Made by a program: the position numbers and the translations under genes. DNA of 64,000 bases from assembly GCF_902167145.1 (NCBI RefSeq), contig NC_050100.1, positions 216,436,081-216,500,080 of the forward strand, written 5' to 3'. Position 1 is the stretch's first letter. Each line of letters begins with the position of its first letter. The DNA is from Zea mays. Taxonomy: Eukaryota > Streptophyta > Magnoliopsida > Poales > Poaceae. Positions 24,185 to 35,966 of this stretch are shown one piece after another. The notes under the pieces were generated by a model, which saw only the letters and a list, made by a program, of their open reading frames with translations, was not told the origin of the DNA and did no database searches.

Positions 24185-26126
24185 ACCACCAGTGTTGGTT
24201 ATGCCAGATCTGCAGAAGGGATTTGACATTTATTGTGATGCATGTGGCCAAGGATTGGGATGTGTGCTCATGCAAGAAGGACATGTGATCGCCTATGCGT
24301 CTCGTCAGTTGAGGAAACATGAATTGAACTATCCCACTCATGACTTAGAGCTGGCTGCCATTGTGCATGCACTTAAGATTTGGAGACATTACATTATGGG
24401 AACTAAGTGTCAAGTATACACGGATCATAAGAGTTTGAAGTACATATTCACTCAGAAGGATCTCAACCTAAGGCAACGCCGTTGGTTGGAGCTTATTAAG
24501 GATTATGATTTGGAGATTCACTACCACCCAGGCAAGGCAAATTTGGTCACAGATGCCTTGAGTCGAAAGGAGCATGTTCACTCTGCTTTCGTTGTCCAGC
24601 TACCCAATGAATTAGCAAAAGATTTTGAGAGGCTCAACCTGGGGATTGTTACGCATACGGAAGGAGTTACCATAGAATTGGAACCTACCTTGGAGCAAGA
24701 AATTCGTAAAGGTCAGGTTGGTGATGCCAAAATCCAGGAGATCAAGGATTTGATAACAGAGGGTAGTGGCCCGGATTTCAAAGAGGATGAGCAAGGCCTG
24801 ATATGGTTCAAGAATCGGATCTGTGTTCCCGATATCGATAGTCTTCGGGAAACCATATTGAAGGAGGCACATGACTCAGTTTATTCTATCCACCCTGGGA
24901 GTACTAAGATGTATCAGGATTCGAAGTAAAAATATTGGTGGTATGGACTGAAGAGAGATGTGGCTGCACATGTGGCTATGTGCGATGTGTGCCAAAGAGT
25001 TAAGGCTGAACACCAGAGGCCAGCCGGACTACTGCATCCACTGAAGATACCTGAGTGGAAATGGGAAGAGATTGGCATGGACTTCATTGTTGGATTACCC
25101 CACACGTCGACTGGGTATGATTCTATATGGGTGATTGTGGACAGGCTAACTAAAGTAGCCCACTTTGTTCTAGTGAAGACCACATATTCAGGAGCCAAGT
25201 TAGCAGAGTTGTACATGGCACAGATTGTATGCTTGCATGGTGTGCCTAAGAAGATTGTGTCAGACCGGGGGTCACAGTTTACCTCTCGGTATTGGAAGAA
25301 GTTGCACGAATCCTTGGATACAAGATTGAATTTTAGTTTGGCTTACCATCCCCAGACTGATGGGCAGACTGAGAGGACTAACCAAGTGCTGGAAGATATG
25401 TTAAGAGCTTGTGCCCTTAAGCATGGTGGTAGTTGGGATAAGAGTTTGCCTTATGCGGAGTTCTGCTATAATAATAGCTACCAGGCCAGTTTGAAGATGT
25501 CACCGTTTGAGGCTTTATATGGCAGAAAGTGCAGGACTCCACTGTATTGGGATCAAACTGGTGAAAGACAGTTATTTGGACCTGAAATTATACAAGAAGC
25601 AGAGGAACAAGTTCAGCAAATAAGGGAGAATTTGAGAACTACGCAGTCAAGATAGAAAAGCTATGCTGATACCCGTAGAAGAGTGCTTGAGTTTAAGGAG
25701 GGAGATTATGTCTATTTGAAGGTGTCACCACTCCGGGGTATGAGAAGATTCAAAGTCAAAGGAAAGTTGTCCCCTCGCTTTATTGGACCCTTCTTAATCT
25801 TAAAGCGAGTGGGAGAGGTGGCATATCAACTGGAGTTACCGGATCATCTTGTGGATGCTCATGATGTATTCCATGTATCTCAGCTGAAGAAATGTCTCAG
25901 GGTACCTGAGGAGCAATTACCAATGGAGGACCTTAGTGTTCAGGAGGATTTGACTTATGCTGAGTACCCCATCAAGATTCTGGATACGCTGATGCGTGTC
26001 ACGGGGAATAAGGTTATAAAGATGTGCAAAGTGCAATGGAGTCACCATGGCGAAGATGAAGCAACGTGGGAAAGAGAAGAAGAGCTTCACATAGATTTTC
26101 CCCACCTTTTCCCTAGATCTTCATAA
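24185..26126 (+). pseudogene. Gypsy A pol: RNase H, integrase, chromodomain, two stops
   Basis: Starts within RNase H ([45 protein letters not shown]). The integrase has CDVCQRVKAEHQRP, GMDFIVGLPHTSTGYDS, SDRGSQFTSRYW and AYHPQTDGQTERTNQVLED. The C-terminus (YPIKILDTLMRV, CKVQWSHHGEDEATWERE) is a chromodomain. Stops at 24927-24929 (TAA) and 25653-25655 (TAG) sit where relatives have glutamine; both are explained by a single C-to-T change (CAA to TAA, CAG to TAG). The 5' end is cut by the copia LTR. Confidence 0.9.
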
Positions 26127-26150
26127 ATCTCGAGGACGAGATTATTTTTA

Positions 26151-26164
26151 AGGGGGGTAGGATT
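26151..26164 (+). other. Polypurine tract of gypsy A
   Basis: AAGGGGGGTAGGATT immediately precedes the LTR start TGTAATACTCC at 26165. Confidence 0.8.
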
Positions 26165-29100
26165 TGTAATACTCCAAAATTGTATACAAGGAATATATAG
26201 TGATTTCCTTATTCTGTGTGCCTTATTTGCATTATGAAAAGAGCATACCTATAATTAAGAGAGATGAATTAAAACAAATGATAAAAAGGAACATGCATCA
26301 TATTGGAGTTTTGTGTGTGCATTTAATAAAATAATAACATGGTTAAAAATATAAAAATGAGTTGGAGATTGGATTAAAACATAAATTTGAGTTTGGGATT
26401 TAAAAGGGTAAAGGAGAAAGAAATATTATAACATACAAAATAAATTCATAAATAAATAAATCCTGTCTTGGTATGTTCAAATTGAATATGTGATCTGAGA
26501 ATAAACTTGTCAACCAGTCAGGAAATTTAAACTTGGAATGAATTTGAAATTTGAATAGAAAGAAAACAAAAAGAAAAGAAAAATAATAGAGAGGAATATG
26601 GCCGGCGTGCACTTGGGCCCAATTTGGCTGCCTCGGCCCATACCATTTTCCCTGCGGCCCATCATTCCCCCGTGTCTTCCTCGTTTGCTCCGGTGTATGG
26701 CGTGTGGGCCATGTTCGTCTGTCTCTGAAACATGTCGTAGACACTACCGCCACGTGGGGCCCCCTGTCATCTGTTCCTTCTCCCTGGTAACAGACCGCGC
26801 GACTCGCTCGCCGTGATCCCCTCCGCGCTAATCGGGAGCTCGTTCGCAAGGATCGCTCAGACTCGTCCCCAGCCCGCGATAAATGCCTGGCCGCCGCCCC
26901 TTACCGAATCGCGCTTACCGGTCGGCCGCTCCCTGCGTAACAGAAAACGTCGAAGTCCACCGAAAGCCATGGTCTTCACCGCGCCGCGAAGCCCGCGTCC
27001 CGGGATCCTCTCTGTGCGCGACCACCTACCCATATAAGCTCCTCCCGAGACCCGTACCTCCTCTTCTAATCTATCGCGCGTGCGCCAAGCCTAAACCTCC
27101 ACTAGACGACGCACCATCGTCGAGCTCTTGGAAGTACGCCGTCGCGCTGTGCCTTCCCCTCCATTCATCGTCGCCTGGTGTTGTTAGAAGGGTTGGGGGT
27201 CTGCGCCAAGCTTCTGCGAAGCTGTCCGTGGTGGTTGCGGGCGGAATCGCCCATCGCGCGGCCCTTAATTGCTCGCCGTGGTGGGAGCTCCGCCGCGGAT
27301 CCGCACCGCGCCGTGGTCGGGCATCTTCGCGTCACTAACTCCGGTGAGTAAGCCGTGGAACGCCTTTACCTTCGTCCTGTGTGTGCGTAGCAACCGTTAG
27401 GTTCGAGTTTTAGGGAGTTTTGCCACCGATTACGGTTACCGACCATGGCGTCCGTCGTGGTTTCACGTCGTCGCCGCGCTCTCCCGTCGGAGTGGGGAGG
27501 AGCGTTCTGCGCCGTTGGATCCTTATTATGCGGCCGAGATTAGATGTTGGTATACCCTTTCGCCACCATTAGATCTAGCCGTGGATCGGTGGGCTATTGG
27601 TTAGGATGTCGCGGGCGTCAGACCGTAGATTTCTAATCCGAGAGCTCGCGTGGCAGATTGATCACTTATGTGTGCCCAACTAATCTGGGTCGTCCGTGTC
27701 CGATCCGGTGGCCTGTATGTGGTGATACCGCTTCGGTCGCGCATTTAACAAAAGAGACCTCGTGCTATTCATGAATAAACTCGCCGTCCTCGACGACTAT
27801 AGACTGAGTCTTAGAAAACTTCTGTTTAGACCCCCGACTTTTCTAGAAATCGAGGCCCAGTCCAGAGTGGATTAAAACTAGAGAAATAATATTAGAAATT
27901 CGTTTTTAATACAAAAACAAATCTAGAAACTTGTAAAATACATAGAAAATTCATTCTAGCTCCAAATTGAGCCATTCCAATTTCTAAAATTTTGTAATAA
28001 GATTCTCTATCATTTAGTGTCTCTGTTTTGACATGAAAACAGTAAGAAAATTAATTTATCATTTAATCCTATTTCAAGCACATTAAATCTTAGGAAATTC
28101 ATAACTTGAAATCTATAATTCCAAATCTAATGATTCCAGTTCCTATGATCTCATTTTAATGTGTAGATTTTTACTGTATATTTTATTTACATGTTTGGTT
28201 TGATGTTAATTTATGCTATACTATGTATGTATTGTGTTGATGCGAGTAGACGAACAAGCCACTGTGGATTCAGAGGTTCAACAAGTAGAAGTAGTTGAGC
28301 AGGAGCTCATTGAAGGCAAGTTGTGCCCTTGATCACTTACTTTTTCCCAGCCATGTTCTTATTAATTATAATGATCTGCATAGGTTAATTTTGATGGGAT
28401 CCAATAGGTTACCCCAGTGTTGGTTATCTTTATACCTTGTTCACCACTGAAATATTTTTGGGTAGTACCTGCTATTACTTTATGTGGATTTGGGTATGGA
28501 GATACACTATTCATGATTACTCTTTTATTACCTTTTTATTATTACTGTTCATGTTAAGATCATTAAATTAATGGGAACATGGAGCGACCACCTGGGAAAA
28601 CAGCGCTACCACAAGGGTTTAATGGGACGCCCTTGGCTGATTAACTAGGAAAGCTAGTGGAAGTCTTCCTTACCTGAAAGGGGCAAGAGCAGTAGGGGAG
28701 TGGTCAGTGTAGGGAGGTACTTGGGTTGATTATGCTGCGATGGCGGTCAGGCGAGGGATTCCTGCACTAGAGCTTCCTATAAACTGTAGCGGGATTTCTG
28801 AAGCTAGTGGAACTTTGTAAAGGCCACGTAGTGTTACCCTGCCTCACCTCCTCGGTAGAGGTGTATGGGATTGGTCGTCTCTTGGCAGATGGGTAACATG
28901 ACTTGTGGGTAAAGATGTGCAACCTCTGCAGAGTGTAAAACTAGTATAATAGTCGTGCTCACGGTCATGAGCGGCTCGGACCCTCACATGATTAATTATG
29001 GAACTTAAATTTAATTTGACATTTGCATCGCATTTGGGATTATTTTACTATTACTTTTCTTTATCATTATTAAGGTTTGGTATTTACTTACACCTAGTAA

Positions 29101-29546
29101 TTGCTAATAAAATTTTGACCAACTTATAAAAGCAATGCTCAGCTTCAGCCTCTATTTCATTGATCAGCCTTACACTTCATGAACTCGCACCTTTGGTGAG
29201 TTCATGCCACATTATTCCCCACGACTTGTTGAGCTATGAACGTATGTGAGCTCACTCTTGTTGTCTCACACCCCCCACAGGAGAAGAACAGGTGGTCGAA
29301 GAGGAGCCGCCTAACACTGAGGCATTCGACTTGATCTAGATGGCGTCTCCCAGTCAGCTTTCTGGCGCCAAGGATAGATTTTAGTTCCTGCTATATTCAT
29401 CTTTTATTTTGTAAGACTTCCGCTATGTAATAAGTACTCTGATGTATCGTGACATTTATCTCTATACACTCTGTTATTATATATGTTGTCTTCTTGGCGT
29501 ATGTATGAGATGCACCTGGCTTTGTTTCTTAAAGCCGGGTGTGACA
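26165..29546 (+). repeat. 3' LTR of gypsy A
   Basis: 3382 bp, from TGTAATACTCC to CCGGGTGTGACA. It has promoter-like features: a CATATAAGC box near 27030 followed by a pyrimidine-rich GC-rich leader, and a strong splice-donor sequence CCGGTGAGTAAG at 27340. A possible two-exon acidic micro-ORF (28240-28315 plus 29281-29339) is described separately. Confidence 0.88.
28240..29339 (+). other. Possible spliced 44-residue acidic ORF inside the gypsy A LTR
   Basis: An ATG at 28240 opens a glutamate-rich frame (MRVDEQATVDSEVQQ...) to 28315. There a G|GCAAGT sequence fits a rare GC-type donor. A clean acceptor CCCCCCACAG ends at 29280, and 29281-29339 continues in the same acidic character (EEQVVEEEPP...) to a TAG at 29337-29339. 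Joined, the frame stays open through the junction. Both segments look coding by composition against AT-rich surroundings. Expression is not shown; it may be relic capture of a host gene. Confidence 0.35.
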
Positions 29547-30195
29547 CCCTACTACAAGTACTGAGAAACAAAGGTGCCGGTAGCGCGAGCCGCTGAAGAT
29601 TGGATGTATGGACATTCTGCACGAACTAGTATAAACCTTATGCTCACCGAGTACACCATCCGTACCACAAAACGCACAAACACACACAAAAGATCTACTA
29701 CCTAATCATATATTCATTAAGTTTCATATACATATAGTTTTCATATATGTCTATATTTATTATCATTTGAATTAATGTAGACAGAAAAAAAATGAGTTAA
29801 AAAATTATATTTTAGGACGAAGGGAGTATATAATTTTTGAGACACATTAATTGTGTACCGGACGTATATTGGTACCCTACCAGGGTAGGTTAGGGATTAA
29901 TTTGTGGTATCCGTATCGGTCCTTTTGTGGGGCTTGCTCTCTACTCCGCGCATAAAAGAAGTGAAGTTTTTAAATTGGTACAGTGTGCTATACATGAATA
30001 CACGTTCCCTTTCCATAGTGTCTATCAAGCTCAAACGAGTTCTATGTACAGAACGAAGCTGTCTTTGTGCCCTGCAGATAAAATTATCTTATACAACCTA
30101 CTAGATGCTTCGGGTGGCTCGTGATCCTCATCCTGGGACATGCTCGGCTGCAAGAAACAAACCTGTCACGTCTGAATTCTAGGCCAAACCTGGAT
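29547..30195. other. Intergenic, AT-rich, with a Stowaway end remnant
   Basis: Host flank beyond the LTR stack. At 29812-29830 TTAGGACGAAGGGAGTA is the reverse complement of the CTCCCTTCGTCC-type end of Stowaway MITEs beside a TA; no partner end was found, so it is a one-sided relic. Nothing coding is seen. Confidence 0.5.
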
Positions 30196-31140
30196 TCTAG
30201 CTACACGAGCGACATGCGCGTAGTGTAAGGGTTGTAATGTTGTATGCATAATACAAGGCAGCCTTCGTGTGGAACCGGTGGTGAATAATCCAGCTATCAC
30301 CAGCACAAGTGCGCGACCAAATTATTCCGTTGCGCGCACCAGCACAAATCGGTGAAGCGAGCGACCCATGGTTTTTCCTTGGCTCTTGTTTCGGGCAGGC
30401 TGGAGCCCACGCCAGCGGCTGCTGGTGTAACCTGTGCGAGTCGAGCCGGCCACACGAACGGCAGACCGGAACGCATCGGTTCGCTTGCCGTTGCCGAAAA
30501 CGCAGCACGGAGCCGGAGCGGCAAGGCGTGGCCACACCCGCAACCGCAACCACGCGCGCCGCGCGGGCGATTTGCTCGCTCGCCCCCCTTTCGGTCCACG
30601 TCACCGGCCGCCCCACCCGAAACGCGGGGGCGCGTCCCGTTCCATTCCACCTTTCGCGACGGCGGAGCCCACATGGATCCGCGGCCACGGCTCCAGCCGA
30701 ACCACCGGGCGCGTCCGCATCTCGTCGCCTTCTCATCATCTCTCGTCCGCGCGGCGCGAACCGCGTCAACATCCCGCGGCTCGACCGGATGCGCATCACC
30801 AGATATTTTGCTGGCGTGCCTGGACCAGAATCGCAGCGGTTCTGTCAGTGCTCCAGCAGCCCTTCTACCGTGGGCAAAATTTACGAGCCGTTCGTTCTCC
30901 AGTTTCCTCTGGTCGCGAGTTTTCGTCGGTAGGTTGCAATTGCAGGACGCGTCGGGCAATAGCAGTTCTCGGCCATAAAAAAAAATTCAACCCCAAAATG
31001 TCCGGACGCGCAACGTTGCAATTCAATGGCTTGTCCGGCAGCACGTTGCAATCGCCTTTTACCGATGGCGCATGCATTAATGCGCCCAACACGCATTTGC
31101 AATTTTGCATCCTTCGTGACCAGTTTGACCTGGTTTAAGT
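30196..31140. other. GC-rich island without a convincing gene
   Basis: Bases 30300-30800 are strongly GC-rich and open in most frames on both strands (up to 234 codons), which is what composition alone gives. No frame shows a domain, splice pattern or family resemblance. It could be an old gene fragment or a promoter-associated island. Confidence 0.4.
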
Positions 31141-31786
31141 AAAGCACATTATCCTCCTCCCCTTGATGCTTGTATTCTAGTACGTTGGGCTTTTTTTCAA
31201 TAACTGAATAATAGTTTGATCTGCTGAACCAGTTACAAGTTTTATTATTTTTTTACTATTAATTAGCTTCCAGGTGATCCAAACTGGATTGAAAAAATCT
31301 CAGCGAAACGGCTCCAATATGACCTCAGCCAGCATGTGGATGTGTGGCTGAACATCCAAAACCATACAGTAGCGATGACTCGGTCTTCGGTCCACTTCGA
31401 AATCGACTGGGAACCAACCAGCTTTGAAATTTTTTCCCCCTTCACCCCGCCTTATTTTCTTGCTCTGTTGCTCTCCAAGAACTGACTTTTTTTTTTTTTG
31501 CTCCTCATGTTTTTCACGAAAATGGCTTGTGACGAAACAGCCTTCTCACGTGGCTACGAAGACTTCTGGAACCATGATTAACCAATAAGAAAGGCATAAA
31601 ATTGTACAGTTGCCGGTAGCAGCAGGACATACAATTGGGGATATAATTGAGGAGGTATGATTCAGACTTGTCCTTTTTGAGGTCCAAATCAATGGTACCC
31701 ACGACGTGACCTCATCGCCCGTCAGCTCCAGGATCAAGAACGTTCCAAACTCCATTTTTTTTGTTTCAGCTACACGAATTCACACA
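31141..31786. other. Intergenic; one exon-like stretch at 31262-31484
   Basis: After a T-rich tract and an ATTAG acceptor-like site, the plus strand reads about 70 open codons with non-repetitive text (DPNWIEKISAKRLQYDLSQH, FEIDWEPTSFEIF). I do not recognise it. It might be a degraded gene fragment; the rest of the interval shows nothing. Confidence 0.25.
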
Positions 31787-31923
31787 GCTTGTTCGCTGCG
31801 GCTTGCTGCGGCTGCAATCCGGCTGCGGCTGCGGCTTCTACAGTATTTTTCTCTCTATGGATTGCAGCTGCAGCAATCCAAACAGCTGCAACAGTGTCGG
31901 CTTGTAGCCAGCCGAACACGCCC
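31787..31923. mobile_element. Short MITE-like element with CTTGTTCG ends
   Basis: About 137 bp, GC-rich, with ends CTTGTTCGCTG and, in reverse complement from the right, GGCGTGTTCGGCTG. It contains the internal inverted motif GGATTGCAGC / GCTGCAATCC. CACAG occurs at both flanks, so exact ends and duplication are uncertain. The family type looks hAT-like. Confidence 0.5.
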
Positions 31924-32072
31924 ACAGTTTCATACGTCACCATTTCGTGTGAAAGCAACATCGGCTTTTATCACACTTGTGCCCAAAGATAAATGGCAGA
32001 ATATACGCTATGTGTACTGTAATAAAAAGTTTTCAACATACATTACTTGTTATCTTTATTAATTGTCATCTC

Positions 32073-32462
32073 TAGGGGTGGAAACGAGCCAAGCCAAACT
32101 CGGCTCAGATAGCTACGGCTCGGTCAAGTGACGAGCTGAGCTTGAGCTTGGCTCGCCTCACTCCTCTAGTGAGCTCGAAAAGTCGGCTCGCCGTGTCAAC
32201 GAGCCTGATCATAAGCGTTAAGTCACTCTCTAAAATATAATATAGAATTTTGAAAATAATTTAAATAACAAATTTTAGACTAGTAGAAAATATATTAATA
32301 TAATATAGAAAATAGGTTAATTTTGTATAGTAACTTCGAAAAGCATAAACTGATCGTTTATTTATTAATGATAATATATGTTAATAAGGATTTTATGTGT
32401 TGTTGGGCCGAGCCACGGGTGAGACCCGGCTTGTCGAGCTCCAGTTTTTTTTTCACGCCCTA
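32073..32462. mobile_element. hAT-type MITE with 8-bp target duplication
   Basis: Termini TAGGGGTGGAA and, from the right, TAGGGCGTGAA are inverted copies. A perfect 8-bp direct repeat GTCATCTC flanks it at 32065-32072 and 32463-32470. Eight bases is the hAT signature. The 390-bp body has GAGCCAAGCC / GGCTCGG-rich ends and an AT-rich middle and codes for nothing. Confidence 0.88.
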
Positions 32463-32516
32463 GTCATCTCAAAGGAAATAAAACGTGGTCCCTGCTTGCT
32501 AGTTTGCAAGGGCTAT

Positions 32517-32716
32517 AGGTCCTATTCCAAACCTCTAAACCAATACTAGTTAGCAGCTAAAATTAGTTGAAAAAGGTTTAAAATATGTTAGTTAATAGAC
32601 CAACTAATTGTTAGCTATACCTCTCAAATAACTATTAGTTATTAGATGCTCCAACCCAGCTAATAACTTTTTAGCTGACTAATAATTAGCTCTAGAGGTG
32701 TGAAACATCGCCTAAA
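32517..32716. mobile_element. Decayed MITE with CCAAACCTCTAAA-type ends
   Basis: The left end TCCTATTCCAAACCTCTAAA and right end TCTAGAGGTGTGAAACATCGCC are roughly inverted copies around a TTAGT/ACTAA-rich centre, a pattern common in grass MITEs. Target duplications are not clear. A related degenerate block lies near 38110-38250. Confidence 0.45.
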
Positions 32717-33762
32717 TGTTATTCGAATTGAAAGGTAAGTAGTCACGTCGGCCTCTCATCTACGGTTTAAGGCTTAATTTTATTCCCCAACTTCTAAAAT
32801 AACCACCCGAACCCTTAACATTTACTTTTGAACTCAATTATATATCTTAGAACTATCAAAATAACTGTTTTAGTCTTTAAACTTTGCAATTTAGGCTTAG
32901 TTTCATCCATGAACCATCAAAGTGAATTTCAATCTTGTCTCTACACCTTGGTAGTTCATGGATAAAATTGAACCCTGGGATAAATTTTAACCTAAAACTA
33001 AAGCTTAAGAGTTGAAACAAGAACTTCAAACATTGTTGGACAAAAATCAAGTCTCGCATGGCAATCGAGGGAACAAAATATGATTGTTTTGAGAATTTTG
33101 AAAAGTTGGCACACTTTCAATTCACGCTTCCATTGTAACAGTTAAATAGATTAAGATATATGCTTCCTGGTTCGTAAATATAAAGTTTGTCCAAGTTTGT
33201 TATAACTTGAATATTTTTAGTTGCAGCCTCCATTGTCTTTTTTTTGTAAGGGTTAACCACACATGGTAGAAATTACTGGATTTATTATAAAAACCTTAAT
33301 GTATTAAATTCAACATATTTTCATAGACAATAAGCTGGAAAAGGTTTAATTTACATCATATTTCGACCTTACAATTATGGGTAAAAGAAAACATTTGATA
33401 AAAAAGCATCCTTGCTAGTTATCAGTTTATTAAGGATTATTTGAACCCTACTAAAAGATGTGAAGTACTTCAGGCGTTTTGTTCAAAACACGATTTGAAA
33501 TGGCATGGTCTTCTAAATAACACTTTGACCATTCATTTACTATATCTTACATTTCATATTTATTTATAAAAATATGATTATTGGATAGTACAATTACTTA
33601 TAAATCTAACCATATCAATTTGTGTTATAATAGTTAAAAATTGCTAGTCAGATTATTAGTTAAAACTTTTAAAGTCCGATTCTTGATATGAAAGAGAATG
33701 GTGGTAGCAGGACGCAAAGTTCCAGTAATATTAATATCCTTCCGTACGTATTGAGCTCTTGA
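32717..33762. other. Intergenic, AT-rich
   Basis: No gene, no terminal repeats and no family resemblance seen. Several stop-dense short frames only. Confidence 0.6.
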
Positions 33763-34041
33763 GGGCATGTACAACCCAGATACTGCTGCACGGTACTCCA
33801 AGTATAAGATACAACTAAAACACAACATAATACAGTGGTCATGTATAAAACATGTGTCTTACGATATTCATTGTACCAATCAGAGCATTCAATAAATTAA
33901 AGTGACCAATCAGCTAGTCTCCTGTCTCGAACATACAGCTAAGACACTGTGTCTTCGTCAAGATACGTGTCTTGAGTTTTTTTACATTCACCCCCTAGAC
34001 ACGCTGTAAGACACAACTTAAAACACCCTCTGTACATGCCC
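33763..34041. mobile_element. MITE with GGGCATGTACA termini
   Basis: A perfect 11-bp inverted repeat, GGGCATGTACA at 33763 and TGTACATGCCC at 34031-34041, bounds 279 bp rich in ACACA and TGTCTTA motifs. Its superfamily (Mutator-like or other) is not settled because no clear 9- or 3-bp duplication is seen. A partial relative starts at 41795 (GGGCATATACAATGG). Confidence 0.65.
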
Positions 34042-34119
34042 ATGCAATGAAAAGGCAAATTACTCACAAGAAGGGCTCCAGCGTTGGCGAGTCAATCCAG
34101 CCCAGCACGCGAGACCAGG

Positions 34120-34386
34120 CGCACACGTGGCAGACCAGAACTGGCTGCGACTTGGCATTCCCCGCGTGCTACCTCGCGTGGGATGACGCCATGGACGAGA
34201 GCAACAGGCCTCCTTCCTTCCAAACTGCATTTGGTAATTTTCATTCACGGGAATATTGCTCAGTTGATTAATCGAATCATTTTGTGCTAATCCCCCACGG
34301 AGAAGAAATCGCAAACAGCGGCGAGCAAGAGATGCCCGCTTGGCTTCGCGTGCACGGCCCCGGTGCCAAGCCTGGCACTATATAAA
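34120..34386 (+). promoter_or_regulatory. Promoter of the AP2/ERF gene: ABRE/G-box and TATA
   Basis: A CACACGTGGC element at about 34122-34131 contains the ACGTGGC abscisic-acid response core. A TATATAAAG box lies at 34379-34387, about 560 bases before the ATG; transcription should start near 34410. The G-box lies about 250 bases above the TATA box, a usual place. Control by ABA or stress is inferred from the motif only. Confidence 0.55.
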
Positions 34387-34531
34387 GGCCTGGCCGAGAG
34401 ACCTTTCTTCCCCAGAGAGACAGACACGCCTCACCCCCACCACAAGAACACCAAAGCCACATCCCATCCATCTCCACGGTGAGGCTTGAGCGATCCGAGC
34501 AAAAAAAATCATCCGCGACGCAGCGACGCAG

Positions 34532-34918
34532 GTTTGTTCTCTGATCTCTCTGGTTCTTCTTTTAGCAGCAGGGACGCACAACACAAGAAAAGGTCCGGTT
34601 CAAGAGGCTCTTCTGTTGGGTTTTTTTAGAATCCTCAAGAGAAGCGTGTTCTTGGGTTAGGATTTTTTTCTCACCTCATAACACCTCTCCTAGGAGGAAC
34701 AGAGATCCAGAGAACCTTTTTTCTCTTCTGGATCCTTGCCGCCTTTTGGCGTTCGAAAGGGGGTTGTTTTGCAATACCCTCTCTCTGTTTTTTTTTTCTT
34801 TCTTGGCACAAACCCACCTCGTTTCTCTACTTTTATTGAGGAACAGAGCTGGTTTTCCAAAAAAAAAAATTCTGCTTTGATTTTCCATAAAGAAAACCTC
34901 TCAGCCTCTTTCTTCTAG
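34532..34918 (+). other. Probable 5'-UTR intron of the AP2/ERF gene
   Basis: Donor GCAG|GTTTGT at 34532 and acceptor CTCTTTCTTCTAG ending at 34918 enclose 387 T-rich bases, leaving the ATG at 34941 shortly after the splice. Without it the leader would be over 500 bases with many upstream starts. Confidence 0.45.
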
Positions 34919-34940
34919 CTCCATCCAAGCTGTAGTCCTA

Positions 34941-35966
34941 ATGGCCGCAGCCATCGACATGTACAAGTACTACAATACCAGCGCACACCAGATCCCCTCC
35001 TCATCCCCCTCGGATCAGGAGCTCGCGAAAGCACTCGAGCCTTTTATAACGAGTGCTTCCTCCTCTTCATCCTCCTCCCCCTACCATGGCTACTCGTCCT
35101 CTCCATCCATGTCCCAAGATTCTTACATGCCTACACCCTCTTACACCAGCTACGCCACCTCGCCTCTTCCCACTCCCGCCGCCGCCTCCTCCTCGCAGCT
35201 TCCGCCGCTCTACTCGTCGCCTTATGCGGCGCCGTGCATGGCCGGCCAGATGGGCCTGAACCAGCTCGGCCCGGCCCAGATCCAGCAGATCCAGGCCCAG
35301 TTCATGTTCCAGCAGCAGCAGCAGCAGCAGAGGGGCCTGCACGCGGCGTTCCTGGGCCCGCGGGCGCAGCCGATGAAGCAGTCAGGGTCGCCGTCGCCGC
35401 CGCCGCCGCTGGCGCCGGCGCAGTCGAAGCTGTACCGCGGCGTGCGGCAGCGCCACTGGGGCAAGTGGGTGGCGGAGATCCGGCTCCCGAAGAACCGCAC
35501 GCGGCTGTGGCTCGGCACCTTCGACACCGCGGAGGACGCGGCGCTCGCCTACGACAAGGCGGCCTTCCGCCTCCGCGGCGACACGGCGCGCCTCAACTTC
35601 CCGGCCCTCCGGCGCGGCGGCGCGCACCTCGCCGGCCCGCTGCACGCCTCCGTGGACGCCAAGCTGACCGCCATCTGCCAGTCCCTGTCGGAGTCCAAGT
35701 CCAAGAGCGGCTCGTCCGGCGACGAGTCGGCCGCGTCCCCGCCGGACTCCCCCAAGTGCTCGGCGTCGACGACGGAGGGAGAGGGGGAGGAGGAGTCGGG
35801 CTCCGCCGGCTCCCCTCCTCCTCCTCCTCCTCCCCCGACGCTGGCGCCGCCCGTGCCGGAGATGGCGAAGCTGGACTTCACGGAGGCGCCGTGGGACGAG
35901 ACGGAGGCCTTCCACCTGCGCAAGTACCCGTCCTGGGAGATCGACTGGGATTCCATCCTGTCATGA
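34941..35966 (+). CDS. AP2/ERF transcription factor, DREB group A-6 (RAP2.4-like)
   Basis: A 341-residue protein without coding introns. One AP2 DNA-binding domain spans residues 165-221 ([20 protein letters not shown] ... ARLNFP), with the [11 protein letters not shown] strand and the [16 protein letters not shown] helix intact. The valine in KWVAEIR is the DREB-type residue. The N-terminus has a MYKYY start motif, serine-rich tracts, and an IQQIQAQF segment followed by seven glutamines. The C-terminus has a proline run and an acidic [14 protein letters not shown] ending, shared by group A-6 factors such as Arabidopsis RAP2.4 and, as I recall, maize DBF1. It should be nuclear and bind DRE/GCC-type elements in abiotic stress, light or wound responses. 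Which family member this is cannot be settled here. The ATG is the first good start after the leader. Confidence 0.93.
   Translation: MAAAIDMYKYYNTSAHQIPSSSPSDQELAKALEPFITSASSSSSSSPYHGYSSSPSMSQDSYMPTPSYTSYATSPLPTPAAASSSQLPPLYSSPYAAPCMAGQMGLNQLGPAQIQQIQAQFMFQQQQQQQRGLHAAFLGPRAQPMKQSGSPSPPPPLAPAQSKLYRGVRQRHWGKWVAEIRLPKNRTRLWLGTFDTAEDAALAYDKAAFRLRGDTARLNFPALRRGGAHLAGPLHASVDAKLTAICQSLSESKSKSGSSGDESAASPPDSPKCSASTTEGEGEEESGSAGSPPPPPPPPTLAPPVPEMAKLDFTEAPWDETEAFHLRKYPSWEIDWDSILS

Larger units (their letters stand above)
24185..29546 (+). mobile_element. Gypsy element A: Tekay/Del-like chromovirus, 3' part
   Basis: The outermost visible element. RNase H, integrase and chromodomain sequence (24185-26126) is followed by a polypurine tract and a 3.4-kb 3' LTR. 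The 5' half lies left of the window, beyond the copia insertion. Two in-frame stops inactivate pol. LTR length and pol text suggest the Tekay group, but from a different subfamily than gypsy B. Confidence 0.88.

Noticed and set aside
30297..30978. Overlapping ORFs of 200-234 codons on both strands
   Set aside because: GC-rich composition keeps several frames open at once; none shows splice structure, motifs or family resemblance.
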